From Citrus sinensis (lineage: Eukaryota; Streptophyta; Magnoliopsida; Sapindales; Rutaceae), in contig NC_068562.1 of assembly GCF_022201045.2 (NCBI RefSeq), positions 5,996,001-6,060,000 of the forward strand: DNA of 64,000 nt, in the 5' to 3' direction. Made by a program: the position numbers and the translations under genes. This document shows, in pieces, positions 24,577-36,040 of the stretch. Within the stretch, counting starts at the first letter, position 1. Every line of letters starts with the position of its first letter. The notes below the pieces were generated by a model. It made no database searches. It was not told where the DNA came from and was given only the letters and a program-made list of their open reading frames with translations.

Positions 24577-24630
24577 CTTTTTTTAATATTTTATTATTCA
24601 ACGCTCTGTTTTTAATATTTTATTATTCAA
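24573..24630. repeat. Two tandem 29-bp units
   Basis: Two consecutive units start CGCTCT(T/G)TTTTTAATA and end TTATTATTCAA. They join the right end of the foldback element to the palindromic element at 24629. Confidence 0.8.
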
Positions 24631-24721
24631 ATGCTAGAACCACGTGGGGCGAACACCCGGAACGGCGTCACATATGCCGTTTCGGCTGCCGTTCTCTCGC
24701 CCCTCGTGCCCTCTAGCATTT
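24629..24721. repeat. Small palindromic element, about 93 bp
   Basis: The ends AAATGCTAGA and TCTAGCATTT are perfect inverted repeats. Partly matching inner arms follow (GGGGCGA against TCGCCCC, AACGGC against GCCGTT). It is GC-rich against an AT-rich background. The GCCGTTTCG word also occurs in the inverted repeats of the Mutator-like element at 17.4-18.9 kb, so a relation is possible. No target duplication is evident. Confidence 0.55.
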
Positions 24722-25630
24722 TCCTTTGTTTTTCCACATGAAAGCATTTTAGGCACACTAATCCCCAAAAGTCATAAGAAAAGGTACACCAATTCAACGG
24801 ATCGACAGTCACCGAATGACGCCAACACAAAAGATAATTAATTGTTTTTTGGGTTATTTTTTTATCATGGTTCTGATTATTATTTGAGTAAATAATTTAA
24901 TTATTAATTGATAATTAATAAATAAAAAAATAAAAAAAAAATTAAATTTTATTCATATATTATCATTAAAAGACACGTGATAGAAGATCTTTAAAAATTA
25001 ACGGAGCTCATGATCATATTCCTTATTTTTCGCCACCCCATAAGAATGATAAATTTTGCCGGGCACCTTAATCTTTTAACAATTATCACCGTAGACTCAT
25101 TTCGTTAAAATTTAACATCAATTTTAACGGCTTTGACATTTATTCACTGAAATCACCATAATGCCCCCATATAAATTGAATTGATTGTGGGTATTGGAGG
25201 ACCCATACATTTTTAATGAATTTATTACTTGAGAGCTGGCACGTTATTTTCTTGGAAAGATATTTATAGAATGTAAAAAAATGATAAAATAAAGACCGAA
25301 AATAATCACAATTAAATTAAAGCTATTTTTTAAGAAATTAAATAAAAACTATAATATTAATTGGACACTATGAGTTCTGGAACCAAACCCCCTAAGACAT
25401 CTTTAACTCCAAACTCTAGCATCATGGCATTTCTCAGTATTCATAGCAATCACCAAATATCTGCTTTGAAAGCACCATAGACAACATAAACTTCCAATTT
25501 TTATGCACAATTAAAATAATTTATATATCAATCAGATTATAAAATACCCAAACCTAAAAATCAATAAACAATAACATTGAAACCCTAAAATTATAAGATT
25601 GTGATTTTGCAGACACTAGTCACCATTGTT
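24722..25630. other. AT-rich spacer, no gene seen
   Basis: There are short A/T runs only and no coding, repeat or structured element that I can support. Confidence 0.45.
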
Positions 25631-25639
25631 GATGCTGCA

Positions 25640-25985
25640 TCAGTTAGCAGTAGGCCACGACTCATCGAACTGCCAAGCCTCCTTATCTCGCGTCACGCTC
25701 TTGTTGCTTGTTACCACCCAAAAATGGGCATTCGCTGTTGCTTGGTTACAAGTTTTAAAAATGGAGTTAATCTATGCCTTGGTAAAAGTAGATGTTGCAC
25801 ATAAAAAATCATCTAAAATAGTTTAATATGAATACTATGATACTGATTAAATTGCCGTTAACAAATCGGACTCAACAATTAACGAAGGTAAATCAACTTC
25901 GCTTACAAGTTGGAGAGTAAAACATGCAGCTTCCACTTCAGTAACATTAACTTAATCAAAGTAGACACCAAAATCAACTCTTGCC
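25640..25985 (-). mobile_element. Degenerate LINE RNase H remnant
   Basis: Reading the minus strand gives ATEVEAACFTLQLV and LPSLIVESDLLTAI (about 25850-25960). Beyond internal stops come ILDDFLCATSTFTK and FKTCNQATANAHFWV. This is the usual order of the plant LINE-type RNase H domain. Several stops break it. It lies upstream of dioxygenase copy 3, on the opposite strand. Confidence 0.6.
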
Positions 25986-26237
25986 GTTATAACCAACTCA
26001 TGATGAGTACGCATTATAGTTGGGTAGTCAACCTTCCCACCCTCAATTTATTTTTATATTTAAATGCTTTTTATATTATTTATAATAACAAATTAATTTC
26101 ATATCTAATCATCTTATTAGTTGTATAAGTCATATTGTAATGAAGTATCAAACTTAAATTCTATTATTATTATTATTTGAAATTAAATTGGGCATAAGGG
26201 GGAAAAGACATCCGCAGAGAAGAAATAGGACCATTCG

Positions 26238-28752
26238 ATGATGAGGCAGAAGATTCCAGTTATTGCTGCAAAGGCACGAAACTTTTTCTTATTCTTTTTT
26301 CTTATAAATTCAGTTACTCTTTTCATTTTCATTCATTATTCTGCAAATCCATCGAACGTCACACGTGGGCAACAGTCACGGTTGAGTGTGATGGACACAT
26401 TCTTCATATCACATGGATCGCCGACGTTGTCTATCGACGAGTCGCTGCCGGCAAGGGGTTTCTTACAGGCATGGCAAGCGAAGGTCTTCTCACAGAGACC
26501 CAATTCAATTCTGGTGATATCTGCTCATTGGGATACCGATTTTCCCTCTGTCAACGTCGTTCAGCGAAACGATACCATCCACGATTTCTATGGCTTCCCC
26601 AAACAGATGTATGATGTACGTATCCCCTCATTCCCATATCTATTCGATTTCTTAAAATTTTTAACATATTACAAATTCCTTTTTTTTAATTTGTTTAATA
26701 TCCATGTGAGCATTTCATGAACCATACCCTTTCTTTTGGTTTTAAATTTGGATAATATTCATAATAATTGGTAGGTCTAAGACGAGTTTAGATCATTTAT
26801 ATTTAGACCCTTAATAATATTTTTTTTTTAAAAAAAAAAGTTGATTTCACATAATGCTAATAGACTAATGGTGGGTTTTGTACTTTGTAGAGAAGGTTAT
26901 GGTTTGTGCTGTGCACGTTTTGACTGTGTGGTGGTCGATAGGCTGGGTTATGGTCAATTTTTGTGGGTTAATTTGATCATGATTTGGTTGTAGCTTTTCA
27001 ACTAATATATTATAGAAATTTCTGGGAATACTTTCTTTATTTAGAGCTCTATATTTTACTAGTATCTTTCACATTTACGTGCATTGGCATACTTTTGTTG
27101 GCCATTTCTTCTTCATCAAGAAATTATTTCATCCTTTATATTTACTACTTCTACTGTCATGTCTTTACTTTAAAGTAGAACAAAACCTCTTGTATTTGTG
27201 GTTTGTAGTTATATAAACTGCCAAATTTGATGAAGACAATGACGCGCTATAAAATTGACTGTATATATCTCATGTAAAAAAAGGAAAATGAATCAATTGC
27301 TTTTAAGGATTCAACGTGTTGCTGTTGTAATCAAAATCGAGGGAAAATACTTTGCAAAATTTTGGTCTGTTTTGAAATGCATGAACAATATTGCTACTGG
27401 AAGGGAAATTGAAAAAACAATTGATCAAGGTTATTTTGTCAATGTTGAATGAGGTTTGTGATCAATCTGTTATATGTTTGTATTGATACAATTCGAAAGG
27501 TCATAATCAATTCAAATCGTGGTTAATGTAATAGTGGAGGAAGCCATTTTATCAGTTGCATACATCACAAATATGGTGAAATAGTTGTATTGAAGTTCTA
27601 ATATGCTAATACTAATGGGATGAAGAAAGCTTGAGAGTGCATGACTTGATGACGTCTCACAGACGTGCATATTTCTACTTTAGTAATGTGCTGCCCATCT
27701 TACCAGCTCAAGTATCCTGCACCAGGAGCTCCAGAACTGGCAAAGAGGGTCAAAGATTTGCTCAAAGCATCTGGCATCAAGCACGTTAATGAAGATAGAA
27801 AACGTGGGCTTGACCATGGTGCGTGGGTTCCACTCATGCTAATGTATCCAGAAGCTGATATTCCTGTGTGCCAGCTCTCAGTTCAGATGCATCATACTGG
27901 AACTTATCATTACAACATAGGCAAAGCATTGGCCCCTCTCAAGGAGGAAGGAGTCCTCATAATTGGTTCTGGAAGTGCGACACACAACCTCAGGGCTCTT
28001 CAATTTGAAAGCAGTTCCATTTCATCATGGGCTTTGGAGTTTGATAACTGGCTTAAAGATGCTCTCCTCGAAGGAAGGTAATTATTTAATGTTTGCTGCT
28101 AGAACCCATTCTTAGTTTTATGTTGTCAATTTGAGTTTGATTTTGATTTTCTGTAAATTACACCATTTAAACACTGTTTCTTAGGGATGGTTTCTATGGT
28201 TGGGACAGGATATGGAGTGGCCATTGCTTTTAGAAGCTGTTCATTTTATTTTTTATCATTTGGACCAATACACGATTTTATTTTAGTTTTTCTGGGATCG
28301 GGTCTTATATTAGGAGGTCTGGGAGTGGTATTATTTACCAACCCAATTTATTCTGCCTTTTCCTTGGGATTGGTTCTTGTTTGTATATCATTATTCTATA
28401 TTCTATCAAATTCCCATTTTGTAGCTGCCGCGCAACTCCTTATTTACGTGGGAGCTGTAAATGTTTTAATCATATTTGCTGTAATGTTCATGAACGGCTC
28501 AGACTGTTCTAAAGATTTTCAGTTGCTTTTAGAATTGAAGTACTTGATTCTTCCTGCAGTTATGAGGATGTGAACCACTACGAGCAGAAGGCACCACACG
28601 CAAAAAAGGCTCATCCTTGGCCGGAACACATTTATCCATTGCATGTTGCTATGGGTGCTGCTGGCGCAAATGCTAAGGCCGAACTTATTCACAGTAGCTG
28701 GCATTATGGTGCTCTTTCTTATTCCTCGTACCGGTTTAAAACATCCAGATAA
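26238..28752 (+). CDS. LigB-type extradiol ring-cleavage dioxygenase, copy 3, with possible membrane-targeting N-terminus
   Basis: The exons are 26238-26615 (or from 26391), 27707-28077 and 28560-28752. From the ATG at 26391 ([11 protein letters not shown]) the protein is 262 residues, like its sisters. From the first in-frame ATG at 26238 it has 51 more residues, including a hydrophobic stretch ([20 protein letters not shown]) that could act as a signal peptide or membrane anchor. Copies 1 and 2 have no such extension. The motifs [25 protein letters not shown] and [10 protein letters not shown] are present. Intron 1 is about 1.1 kb, far longer than in the sisters. Intron 2 holds a plastid ndhG insertion at 28261-28521, but the splice sites are intact. 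Which start is used is open. Confidence 0.88.
28261..28521 (+). other. ndhG: Nuclear plastid DNA (NUPT): fragment of ndhG
   Basis: Inside intron 2 of dioxygenase copy 3 an open frame encodes a near-perfect stretch of plastid NdhG (NADH dehydrogenase-like complex subunit 6). It runs from GPIHDF through [26 protein letters not shown] and [22 protein letters not shown], covering roughly residues 5 to 90 of the about 176-residue subunit. It lacks the start and the C-terminal half. The frame has no stops. The upstream ATG at 28187 adds about 25 unrelated residues. It is a transferred plastid fragment, not a nuclear gene. Its ends were placed by recalled ndhG sequence and are good to about 10 bases. 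Confidence 0.88.
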
Positions 28753-31700
28753 ATTTCCATTGCAGCCTTGCTGTATTATATACCATTGAACAATGATACT
28801 CACCCAACTTAAATCCCACCCAAAACCCACCATTTGTCAAAAACAGCAGTACAGCACCCACCTTTGCCTATTTAATGTAAGTTAAATTTATGGGCAGAAT
28901 CTTAAAACAGTGCTGCAGCTCTATAGTTGAACGCCGCCTTTGTCCACGTCTCCAATAACCCGAGGGAGAAACCCCTTGAAAAAAGGAAAAAAAAAACAGA
29001 ATGGGTCCGCCCCACCTATTGTTGAAGACTTATGTAAAGACGTTCAACTATTTAGCAACAACTACTTTTTAGTTAATTTATACAGGGTTAATTTCGGTCT
29101 GCTCCTCGTGACAATTTTCAACAAATCGTTCCCTAATCTATTGAAAACATTAAGTTACTTCTTAAAATTTATTATCTTTAACCATTGATTATCGTTAACT
29201 TATAAAAATATAAAAATATTTTGATGTTAATAAAATATTCTTGTAATGACGTTGTGAGACTAAAAAAAAAAAGTAATTGATGTATGATTAGTAATTAGAA
29301 AATGATAAAAGTAATTGATGTATGGCTAGTCATTGAAAAATAAATTAAAAAATAAAATTTTGAAATAACTTAATGAGCTTAAATAAATTGATAATTTTTT
29401 TAAATTAGACATGTTAATTAAATAAATTACCAGACGAATCATCACATATAAATTATGATAATGTCATCTTTGTCTTTTTCTTTCATTTCTCTTCATCTTT
29501 TTTTTTTCATTCTTACTCCTTCATCTTTTCTTTTCATTTGTTTTTTCGCCATCCTTACTCGTTCTTTGTCTTTTTCTTCATTTCTTCTTTTATTTCATGT
29601 ACATGACTCCAGTAACTTTTTTTTTCCTTTCATTTTTCTCATCTATACTCCTTTTCCTTTCATTTGTTTTTTTTTTTCTTCCATGTACATGAATTCAGTA
29701 GCATTTTTTTTTTCTTTCCTTTTATTTTTCTCATCCTTACTCCTTTCATTTGTCAGTAGCATTTTTCTTTTATTCTTTGATTTTTTTTTATATCTATATT
29801 TTCTTTAAGTAGCTTTAAAAAATGAAAAAAAGAATAATAATGATAATAATTAAAAATATGAAAAAGGTAAAATATTATATATTTTCTATTTGTAGCTTTT
29901 AATTAATTTCTATATTTATTTTTTAAAATATTTTTTAATACGAAAAGATAAAATTTAATCCGTTCAAAAAATTAGTCATATAGGCACAAAATAAAAATAT
30001 TTTAAAGTATTAGGGAGCATACTATAAATATTTAAAATATTTATGTGTGTTTTGAGAAATCTAGAAAGATTTGGACCCATGAAAATTAGTCTACCTAGGT
30101 TTGACATTTTTCTGTTAATTGACTGTTAGGAAAATGTACATATACTATTTTATCTTTTTACCTATTAAAAATAACAGAGAAATAATAAATTTTGAGGGAT
30201 AACTTGATATTTTCAATAATAAAATGAGCGATTTGAAGATTGTCACTTCACGAAGTGGTAGGCTAAAATTAACCCAAAACTAAAATTTTGTTCCCTACAT
30301 CGGTAAAATAATTTGGACTAATCCACAAACTAAAATAACATATGCCTAATCCTTAATGTCAAATTAACCCATAAATGTTTTAGTAGTTTTAGAGATTAAT
30401 TTTAGCATACAAAAGCCACCAAATTTGTAGCGATAGAGTAGGATTATTCTAGTGCATGCAAATAGCTGTTCAAATTATATTATAAAAGATTTCACCTCGA
30501 GTGATTTGATGTTTTTAAACTCATGATTTTTCATTTTAGTGAACAAAACTTGTTGGTCCATTGATGTACTCGTGGCTCCATTTGTAATACCGCCAAATGA
30601 TCAAGTGTAACTTTCCCCACTATTGCTATCCAAATATAAAGGTTATCAACCTTTTTAATTAGTATAAATTGACTCGTTATTATTATCCTTTGTACAATTT
30701 ATAATGTTCGCCCATATATATTATGCTGATCCTTTGAATATTATTTTACACGCAAGCACACACACAAAAAAATAAAAAAGAATTTAATATTTTTTTTAAA
30801 GTGAACAAATTAAGAGATTTTATTTTTCGGAAAAAAAGGTATAGATTTATTGATTATTAGCCTACAATAAGAAATAATATATATAGAGAGCTAGGAAATG
30901 ATTGATGGGAACTCTTATTTTTATATATTTAATAAGCACAAAAAATTTTGTCATTACTTGAGCATTAGCTATAAAGTTTCCTCTATATTAAAGCTCAAGT
31001 GCATCAAGACCAAATCTAGCGCTTCAAGGTATCAGACAAGGAGGCAAAAAAGAAAAAAGCAGCCAGCTCAATGGCACCCACATAAATACAATCCAGTCCC
31101 AGACATTTAAATATAGGAATAAATATATTATCAAACTTCCAAAGAACTTGCAATTTACTCTTCTAATTCATAAATATAATTTCTTCCCTTCATCATTGGC
31201 TTAAGTAAACAATATATTCTATCTTATTAAATCAATGAGAATTTTTTGTTTCTTTCTTTTTGTTAACTGAACCAACTAAGCTACATTCACACCGAAAGAA
31301 AATGTGCCAGCTACATCGTTAAAATTAAGCTAGTGAGTTAGTGGGGTTCAATTCGTGTGTCTGTTAATTTTTTTGTGCATCTATAATCTAAATATATTAT
31401 CAGGTTATCAGAGGCCTCAACCTAGCTACGAATCATATAAAATTAAACGATGATATAGGAAACATATGCATTAATTATTTTTGCTGCCCTTGTGAGCTCA
31501 TATATAGTGGTATATATATATATATATATTTTTTTTTGTAGAAAATGAAGCAGCCACAATACCACTATTTTCATTAATGGTTATTATTGAAGCGGCAGTG
31601 CATGCAGTTGCATGGAATATAGAGACATGTTCACAGTTTCTGTAATTTAAAAGTTGAGGTTGTTGATCTCTCTCTCTTGAATCTATTTCAAATGTGAGTA

Positions 31701-32209
31701 CACGCGTGACAGAAATGTTTTTAATTTAAATGGCTGAGAGCTTGCCATAGCTAAGCTTTCAGATTGTTGTGCAAGCAAAGCAACAAGTATCCCTTGTTTA
31801 TTAACTTATTGTACAATCGATATATATATCTAATTAACCTTAAACCTCTCTAGTCCCTTCTTTCCGATATGTAAGAATTTTCTCTTTCTTTCTGATCGTC
31901 AAATCAACACATACACACACATCATTAATTAGGATGAAGTAGAGTAGTCAGTTCCCTCTACTAAATATAAGTACACGTACCGTTGAGCACTAATTCCTTC
32001 AACCCTCCCCACCCTATTCTCTCTTTCGCTTTCATTAAGTTATTTTAATTATTATATGGTATGGCCAGTTGGTATTGCTTCACTTGCAAAATTGATCATC
32101 ATAAAAGAGGAAAAAAAAAGAAGATATTAATTTAATTCTATCTATTCCGTCCAAACTCTCCATATATACAATTCTCCTTCAGTTTTTCCGAATAAATTTA
32201 AACGCGTTT

Positions 32210-32210
<1 letters not shown>
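28753..32210. other. Large AT-rich gene desert
   Basis: About 3.5 kb has no supportable gene. 29460-29810 is a pyrimidine-rich tract made of repeated TTTCATTTCTT/CATCCTTACTCC-like phrases, and its long open frame is a product of composition. An AT tract lies at about 31510-31530. The last 500 bp is probably the promoter and leader of the ZHD gene. Confidence 0.5.

Positions 32211-32247
<37 letters not shown>
32211..32247. repeat. CT microsatellite upstream of the ZHD gene
   Basis: An uninterrupted CT dinucleotide run of 37 bases lies about 290 bp before the start codon. CT/GA tracts are common in plant leaders and core promoters, so it may lie in the 5' UTR. Confidence 0.9.
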
Positions 32248-32251
<4 letters not shown>

Positions 32252-32539
32252 ACCAATTTTCCAAAAGAATCCAATGTTAGCCATAGCTAGGATTCTTCAA
32301 CATATCTCTTTTTCCATTAGAACTAATTAACGTGTCGGTTTCCCTGATAGATCGATGTTCATTTCTTCCTCAGTAACCTTTCATAATTGTTTTTGTTATC
32401 ACTAGCTATGTGCCACTGCCACAAGATCACATATAGCAACAACGAAGAGTCAACTCTGAAAGCAAACATCCCATATTCCCAGACACTCAATAATCAGTAG
32501 TGCATATACATATAAAATAAGTTGTTGTGTGTGAGAGAG

Positions 32540-33199
32540 ATGAACAGTTCTTCAAGCCCACCGAAGGAGAGACAATTTATCGTGCTTGTTAACAGCTCAA
32601 ACTCAAATGGTAACATAGTCGTGCAGGATCATGAGGAAGAGAAGAATCCTTGCAAAAAGGTGGTGAGGTACAAGGAATGCCTGAAGAACCATGCAGCAGC
32701 TATTGGCGGCAGTGCCACAGATGGATGCGGCGAGTTCATGCCCAGCGGAGAAGAAGGCTCCATTGAATCCCTAAAATGCTCGGCATGCAACTGCCACAGA
32801 AACTTCCACAGAAAAGAGATAGGATGTGATGCTCACTACCATCATCTTCATCAGCAGGCCATGATGATGCTCTCCGGAAATAGCGGGTCGGCGCATTCGG
32901 CATCGGATGAGAAGGTTGAAAGAAGAGGTGTGGTTGTAGGAAGGCCAGCTCCAGCTGACGATGATGATCATCAAAAGAGGATGATGATGAGAAAGAGGTT
33001 TAGGACAAAGTTCACACAAGAACAAAAAGAGAAGATGCTGAGCTTTGCTGAAAGGGCTGATTGGAGAATACAGAAGCTTGATGAATCTGTTGTGCAGCAG
33101 TTCTGTCAAGAGATCGGGATCAAGAGGAGAGTTCTCAAAGTTTGGATGCACAATAACAAGCAGAGTTTCGCCAAGAAAAACTCGTCATCGTTTGATTAG
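32540..33199 (+). CDS. Zinc-finger homeodomain (ZHD) transcription factor
   Basis: A single uninterrupted exon encodes 219 residues, typical of this mostly intronless family. The N-terminal ZF-HD dimerisation domain (about residues 42-100) reads [11 protein letters not shown], then [10 protein letters not shown], then [14 protein letters not shown] with its Cys and His ligands. A His-rich and Met-rich linker with an acidic Asp run follows. The homeodomain (about residues 150-208) has [15 protein letters not shown] and the recognition helix [15 protein letters not shown], with the Met-His-Asn-Asn signature in place of the usual Phe-Gln-Asn. It should bind DNA as a dimer in the nucleus. The ATG at 32540 is the first in frame; the upstream codons are open but have no ATG. 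The subfamily is not assigned. Confidence 0.95.
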   Translation: MNSSSSPPKERQFIVLVNSSNSNGNIVVQDHEEEKNPCKKVVRYKECLKNHAAAIGGSATDGCGEFMPSGEEGSIESLKCSACNCHRNFHRKEIGCDAHYHHLHQQAMMMLSGNSGSAHSASDEKVERRGVVVGRPAPADDDDHQKRMMMRKRFRTKFTQEQKEKMLSFAERADWRIQKLDESVVQQFCQEIGIKRRVLKVWMHNNKQSFAKKNSSSFD

Positions 33200-35460
33200 T
33201 CGAAGTGAAGCAGCAGCTGGTCTTTTCATTTCTACCATTTTATCAATATAATTTTCATGCATGTTTCCAAATAATTTTCAGGGCCTGTTCTTGTATTTGT
33301 ATCAGATTTTCATGTTACTCTAGCTAGGTCATACAGCACTCTTTCCATGTTCTTGAGAGTTGAAATGTTTCTAGTACTGAGGGGCTAGACTGTATCCATT
33401 TCATGCAGCATTACAAGTGCTTCGAAAAAGAGAGGGAAAAAAAAAATGCAGAAGGTGAGAGTTCTAATTTAATCTAAAGAATAATGGCAGAGAGTCATTT
33501 CTTTTAGTTAGAAATAATTTAAGTTTTAATTTAAAAATTTAAGAACATCATCTATCCCATTAATGTTATTCATAAAAAGTGTGCGCCCCGACTCTTTATT
33601 AAGAGTTATTTCTTTTAGTTAGAGATTAATAAACCTTCAAGTAAAGAATGTACAAGTATAGAATAAGCCATCGCAATATTCTATCATCCACACGATATAC
33701 ACTATTGATCAGACAATAAATACGAGTATGGCACATCAAACTTCGCAGGTAAAGATTACTTATGAAAATTAGAAGAAGCAAGATATTGTTTAATTACCAC
33801 GAATGGCCGACCAATTTTAAGTGCATGTGCTTGTCACTCAGCGGAAGTACTGTACCGAATGCATTTTGAGGAAATTGATGTAGTAGAGTTAAAGCTTAGG
33901 ATACCAACTTAGAAAGAGATAATGGAATAGAATTAGGGGGTTTAATTATGATAATCATAGACAGTAATTGATGCCTCCATGATCCTTTAGTAACTAAGGG
34001 AGAGATGTAATTGATTCCCATAATTTCTTTATTATAAAACGGTTGCTGGGTGATGTTTTAGGCGGCTGCGTATCCCTAAATCTATAGCTTAATCATGTTA
34101 ATCATGCTGAGACCAACACTAAGTATTGATTAATCATAGAGTAAAACACGCTTTAGATTTGAATACTCATTGAAACAGATTAGTGATAATTATTTTCATT
34201 TAGCAGTGAGAATAAACAAATAAAAGGAAATGAAAACTTTTCCATTACGCGCCGTATAATTAATTATGATAAAATTTAAATCTATGAAGGGCACTAAACG
34301 GTTTTCAAGTTTTCTTAATCTTTAGCAACTATTGATGTGTAACATGGTTACAAGACTGATATTACCACACATACATATAATTAGGATACATAATTTGTAT
34401 TAAATTATGTGTGTTTAATGTATATATCAACCAACGATTGGTGATATAAGATACCAATATATAGGCTTCATATGTGAAACTAAAACATGAAGGTAACTTT
34501 TGAATTTTATTAGTATTTGAAGTATGAACAGATAACGCTTAAATAAATATAACACGCACTAATTAATTTATTTAATAGTAATACATTAATAGTAATCGAA
34601 ACCCAAATAATAAAAATAAGTCAAGTAGGCCATTGGTGTATCATCTAACCATTGTTATTATGTCACATTAATTCGAATAAAGAGTTTATAGTTATAGCAA
34701 GCGTTAAGTTTTTTTTTTTTTTTTTAACACTGCATCCTAAAAAAATGTCAATCTAAAAATTAGATTCTGTCTCTTAAAAAATAATAATTTTAACACTATT
34801 TAAGTAATATTTTAAGAGATTTCATCAAAACCAATGTGTCATTAATTAAATGATGAAAATCCATAACTTATAAAAATTTCTGATTTAAACATCCCACCAT
34901 TTAATGGATGAACACTCATCACCTGCAATGAAATATTTTGAAAGATTACTTTGGAAGTGTAGCATTACTATTTAAAAAAAGTTGTGAAACAAGTTTACAT
35001 ATTAAAACTATTTTTGTCATATTATCATCAATAATTGTGTTGTTACAAAAAAAAAATGGTGTCTTAAGTAATGTAACAGTATTATAATTTTGTGATGTGA
35101 CAAGTTGTTATTTACCATATCATCATGTAAATTAAGAGTTTTTGTTTAGAATCAAGATCCTCTCCTAATTTTTTTTTTCTCTCCTAACCACTTTAAATGA
35201 AATAAATTTAGTGAAAAAAGTCAATTAATTGTAAATAAAGTGAAAAAAAAACAATTTAATTATTAATATTAAAATTTGAAATTTAATCTTGATCACACAA
35301 TTTATTAGGAGAGGTTAGAAGAGGAAAAAAAAACAATAGGAGAGAATTTTTATGTCGAGAAAATTAGATGAAGTCCGTCAGTTATTGCAAAGAGATAAGG
35401 ATGAACTTAAAAGTCAATAGGGATGCATAAAGTACTAAATAATAACGCCGCCTAATGGGT
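33200..35460. other. AT-rich spacer with one candidate MITE
   Basis: No gene is seen between ZHD and SURF6. The DNA contains T-runs (about 34709-34725) and AT-rich sequence, plus a foldback candidate annotated at 35150-35350. Confidence 0.5.
35150..35350. mobile_element. Candidate foldback MITE
   Basis: The segment at about 35158-35190 (TCCTCTCCTAA, a T-run, CTCTCCTAACC) is an imperfect inverted match to about 35313-35346 (GGTTAGAAGAGG, an A-run, CAATAGGAGAGAA). The arms are about 33 bp with roughly 120 bp between them. No clear target duplication was found. Confidence 0.45.
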
Positions 35461-35469
35461 TTGACCCAA

Positions 35470-35604
35470 TGGGCCCAAATTTCCGTTATGGTGGTTCATC
35501 GGTTCACAGCCACAAAACCCTAAAATTTCGACAGAGATTCATCGTCTTGCTAAAACAAAACCTTTCTTAAACCTCCAGTCTCCGTCACCGGCGGCGACAC
35601 TCAG
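35470..35604 (+). promoter_or_regulatory. SURF6 promoter motifs and 5' UTR exon
   Basis: A TGGGCC site II motif lies at 35470-35475 and a telo-box (AAACCCTAA) at 35515-35523. The pair is known from promoters of plant ribosome-biogenesis genes, which fits the nucleolar product. A leader exon ends at a GT donor after 35604, and the intron ends in ACAG directly before the ATG at 36041. Confidence 0.7.
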
Positions 35605-36040
35605 GTATCTTTTTCTCTATTTCGTTCACTCCTTTTTTCTAAATGAGGTATTTTCTTTTTATTTTTACATATGTTTGCTTGGAGTAAAGTATAAACGGAA
35701 ATAAGAATTTTTTTCTTTCATTATTGAGAAATCGGAGAATTTAAGTTGGTTAGTGGATTTTCTTTGAATATCGGAAACAGGGTTTTATGTTATACTAGTT
35801 GCTAGCGTGGATCAAATTACAGTTTTATTGGTCAAATTAATATATATTCGTGTGTGACCTAGATAACAGTTCTTGTTTGTAATGTGACCTTTTGAATTAT
35901 TCTTGAATTATTTTCTCTTTTGATCGATGTTGATTTTGAGTAAGTTGCGTTGCAATAGTCATAGTAGAATCAGGCGCTGTTCTTTGACAATAGTTTTTAG
36001 TTGATTCATTCCTGTTGCTTTGATTTCAATATCTTTACAG

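Noticed and set aside
28187-28573. A 128-codon open frame on the plus strand that could be read as a nuclear gene
   Set aside because: Its core is plastid NdhG, truncated at both ends, lying within an intron of the dioxygenase gene. It reads as a plastid DNA insertion, not a gene.
29455-29808. A 117-codon hydrophobic open frame
   Set aside because: It comes from a pyrimidine-rich repeat (Ser, Phe and Leu codons only). No start context, splicing or family resemblance supports it.
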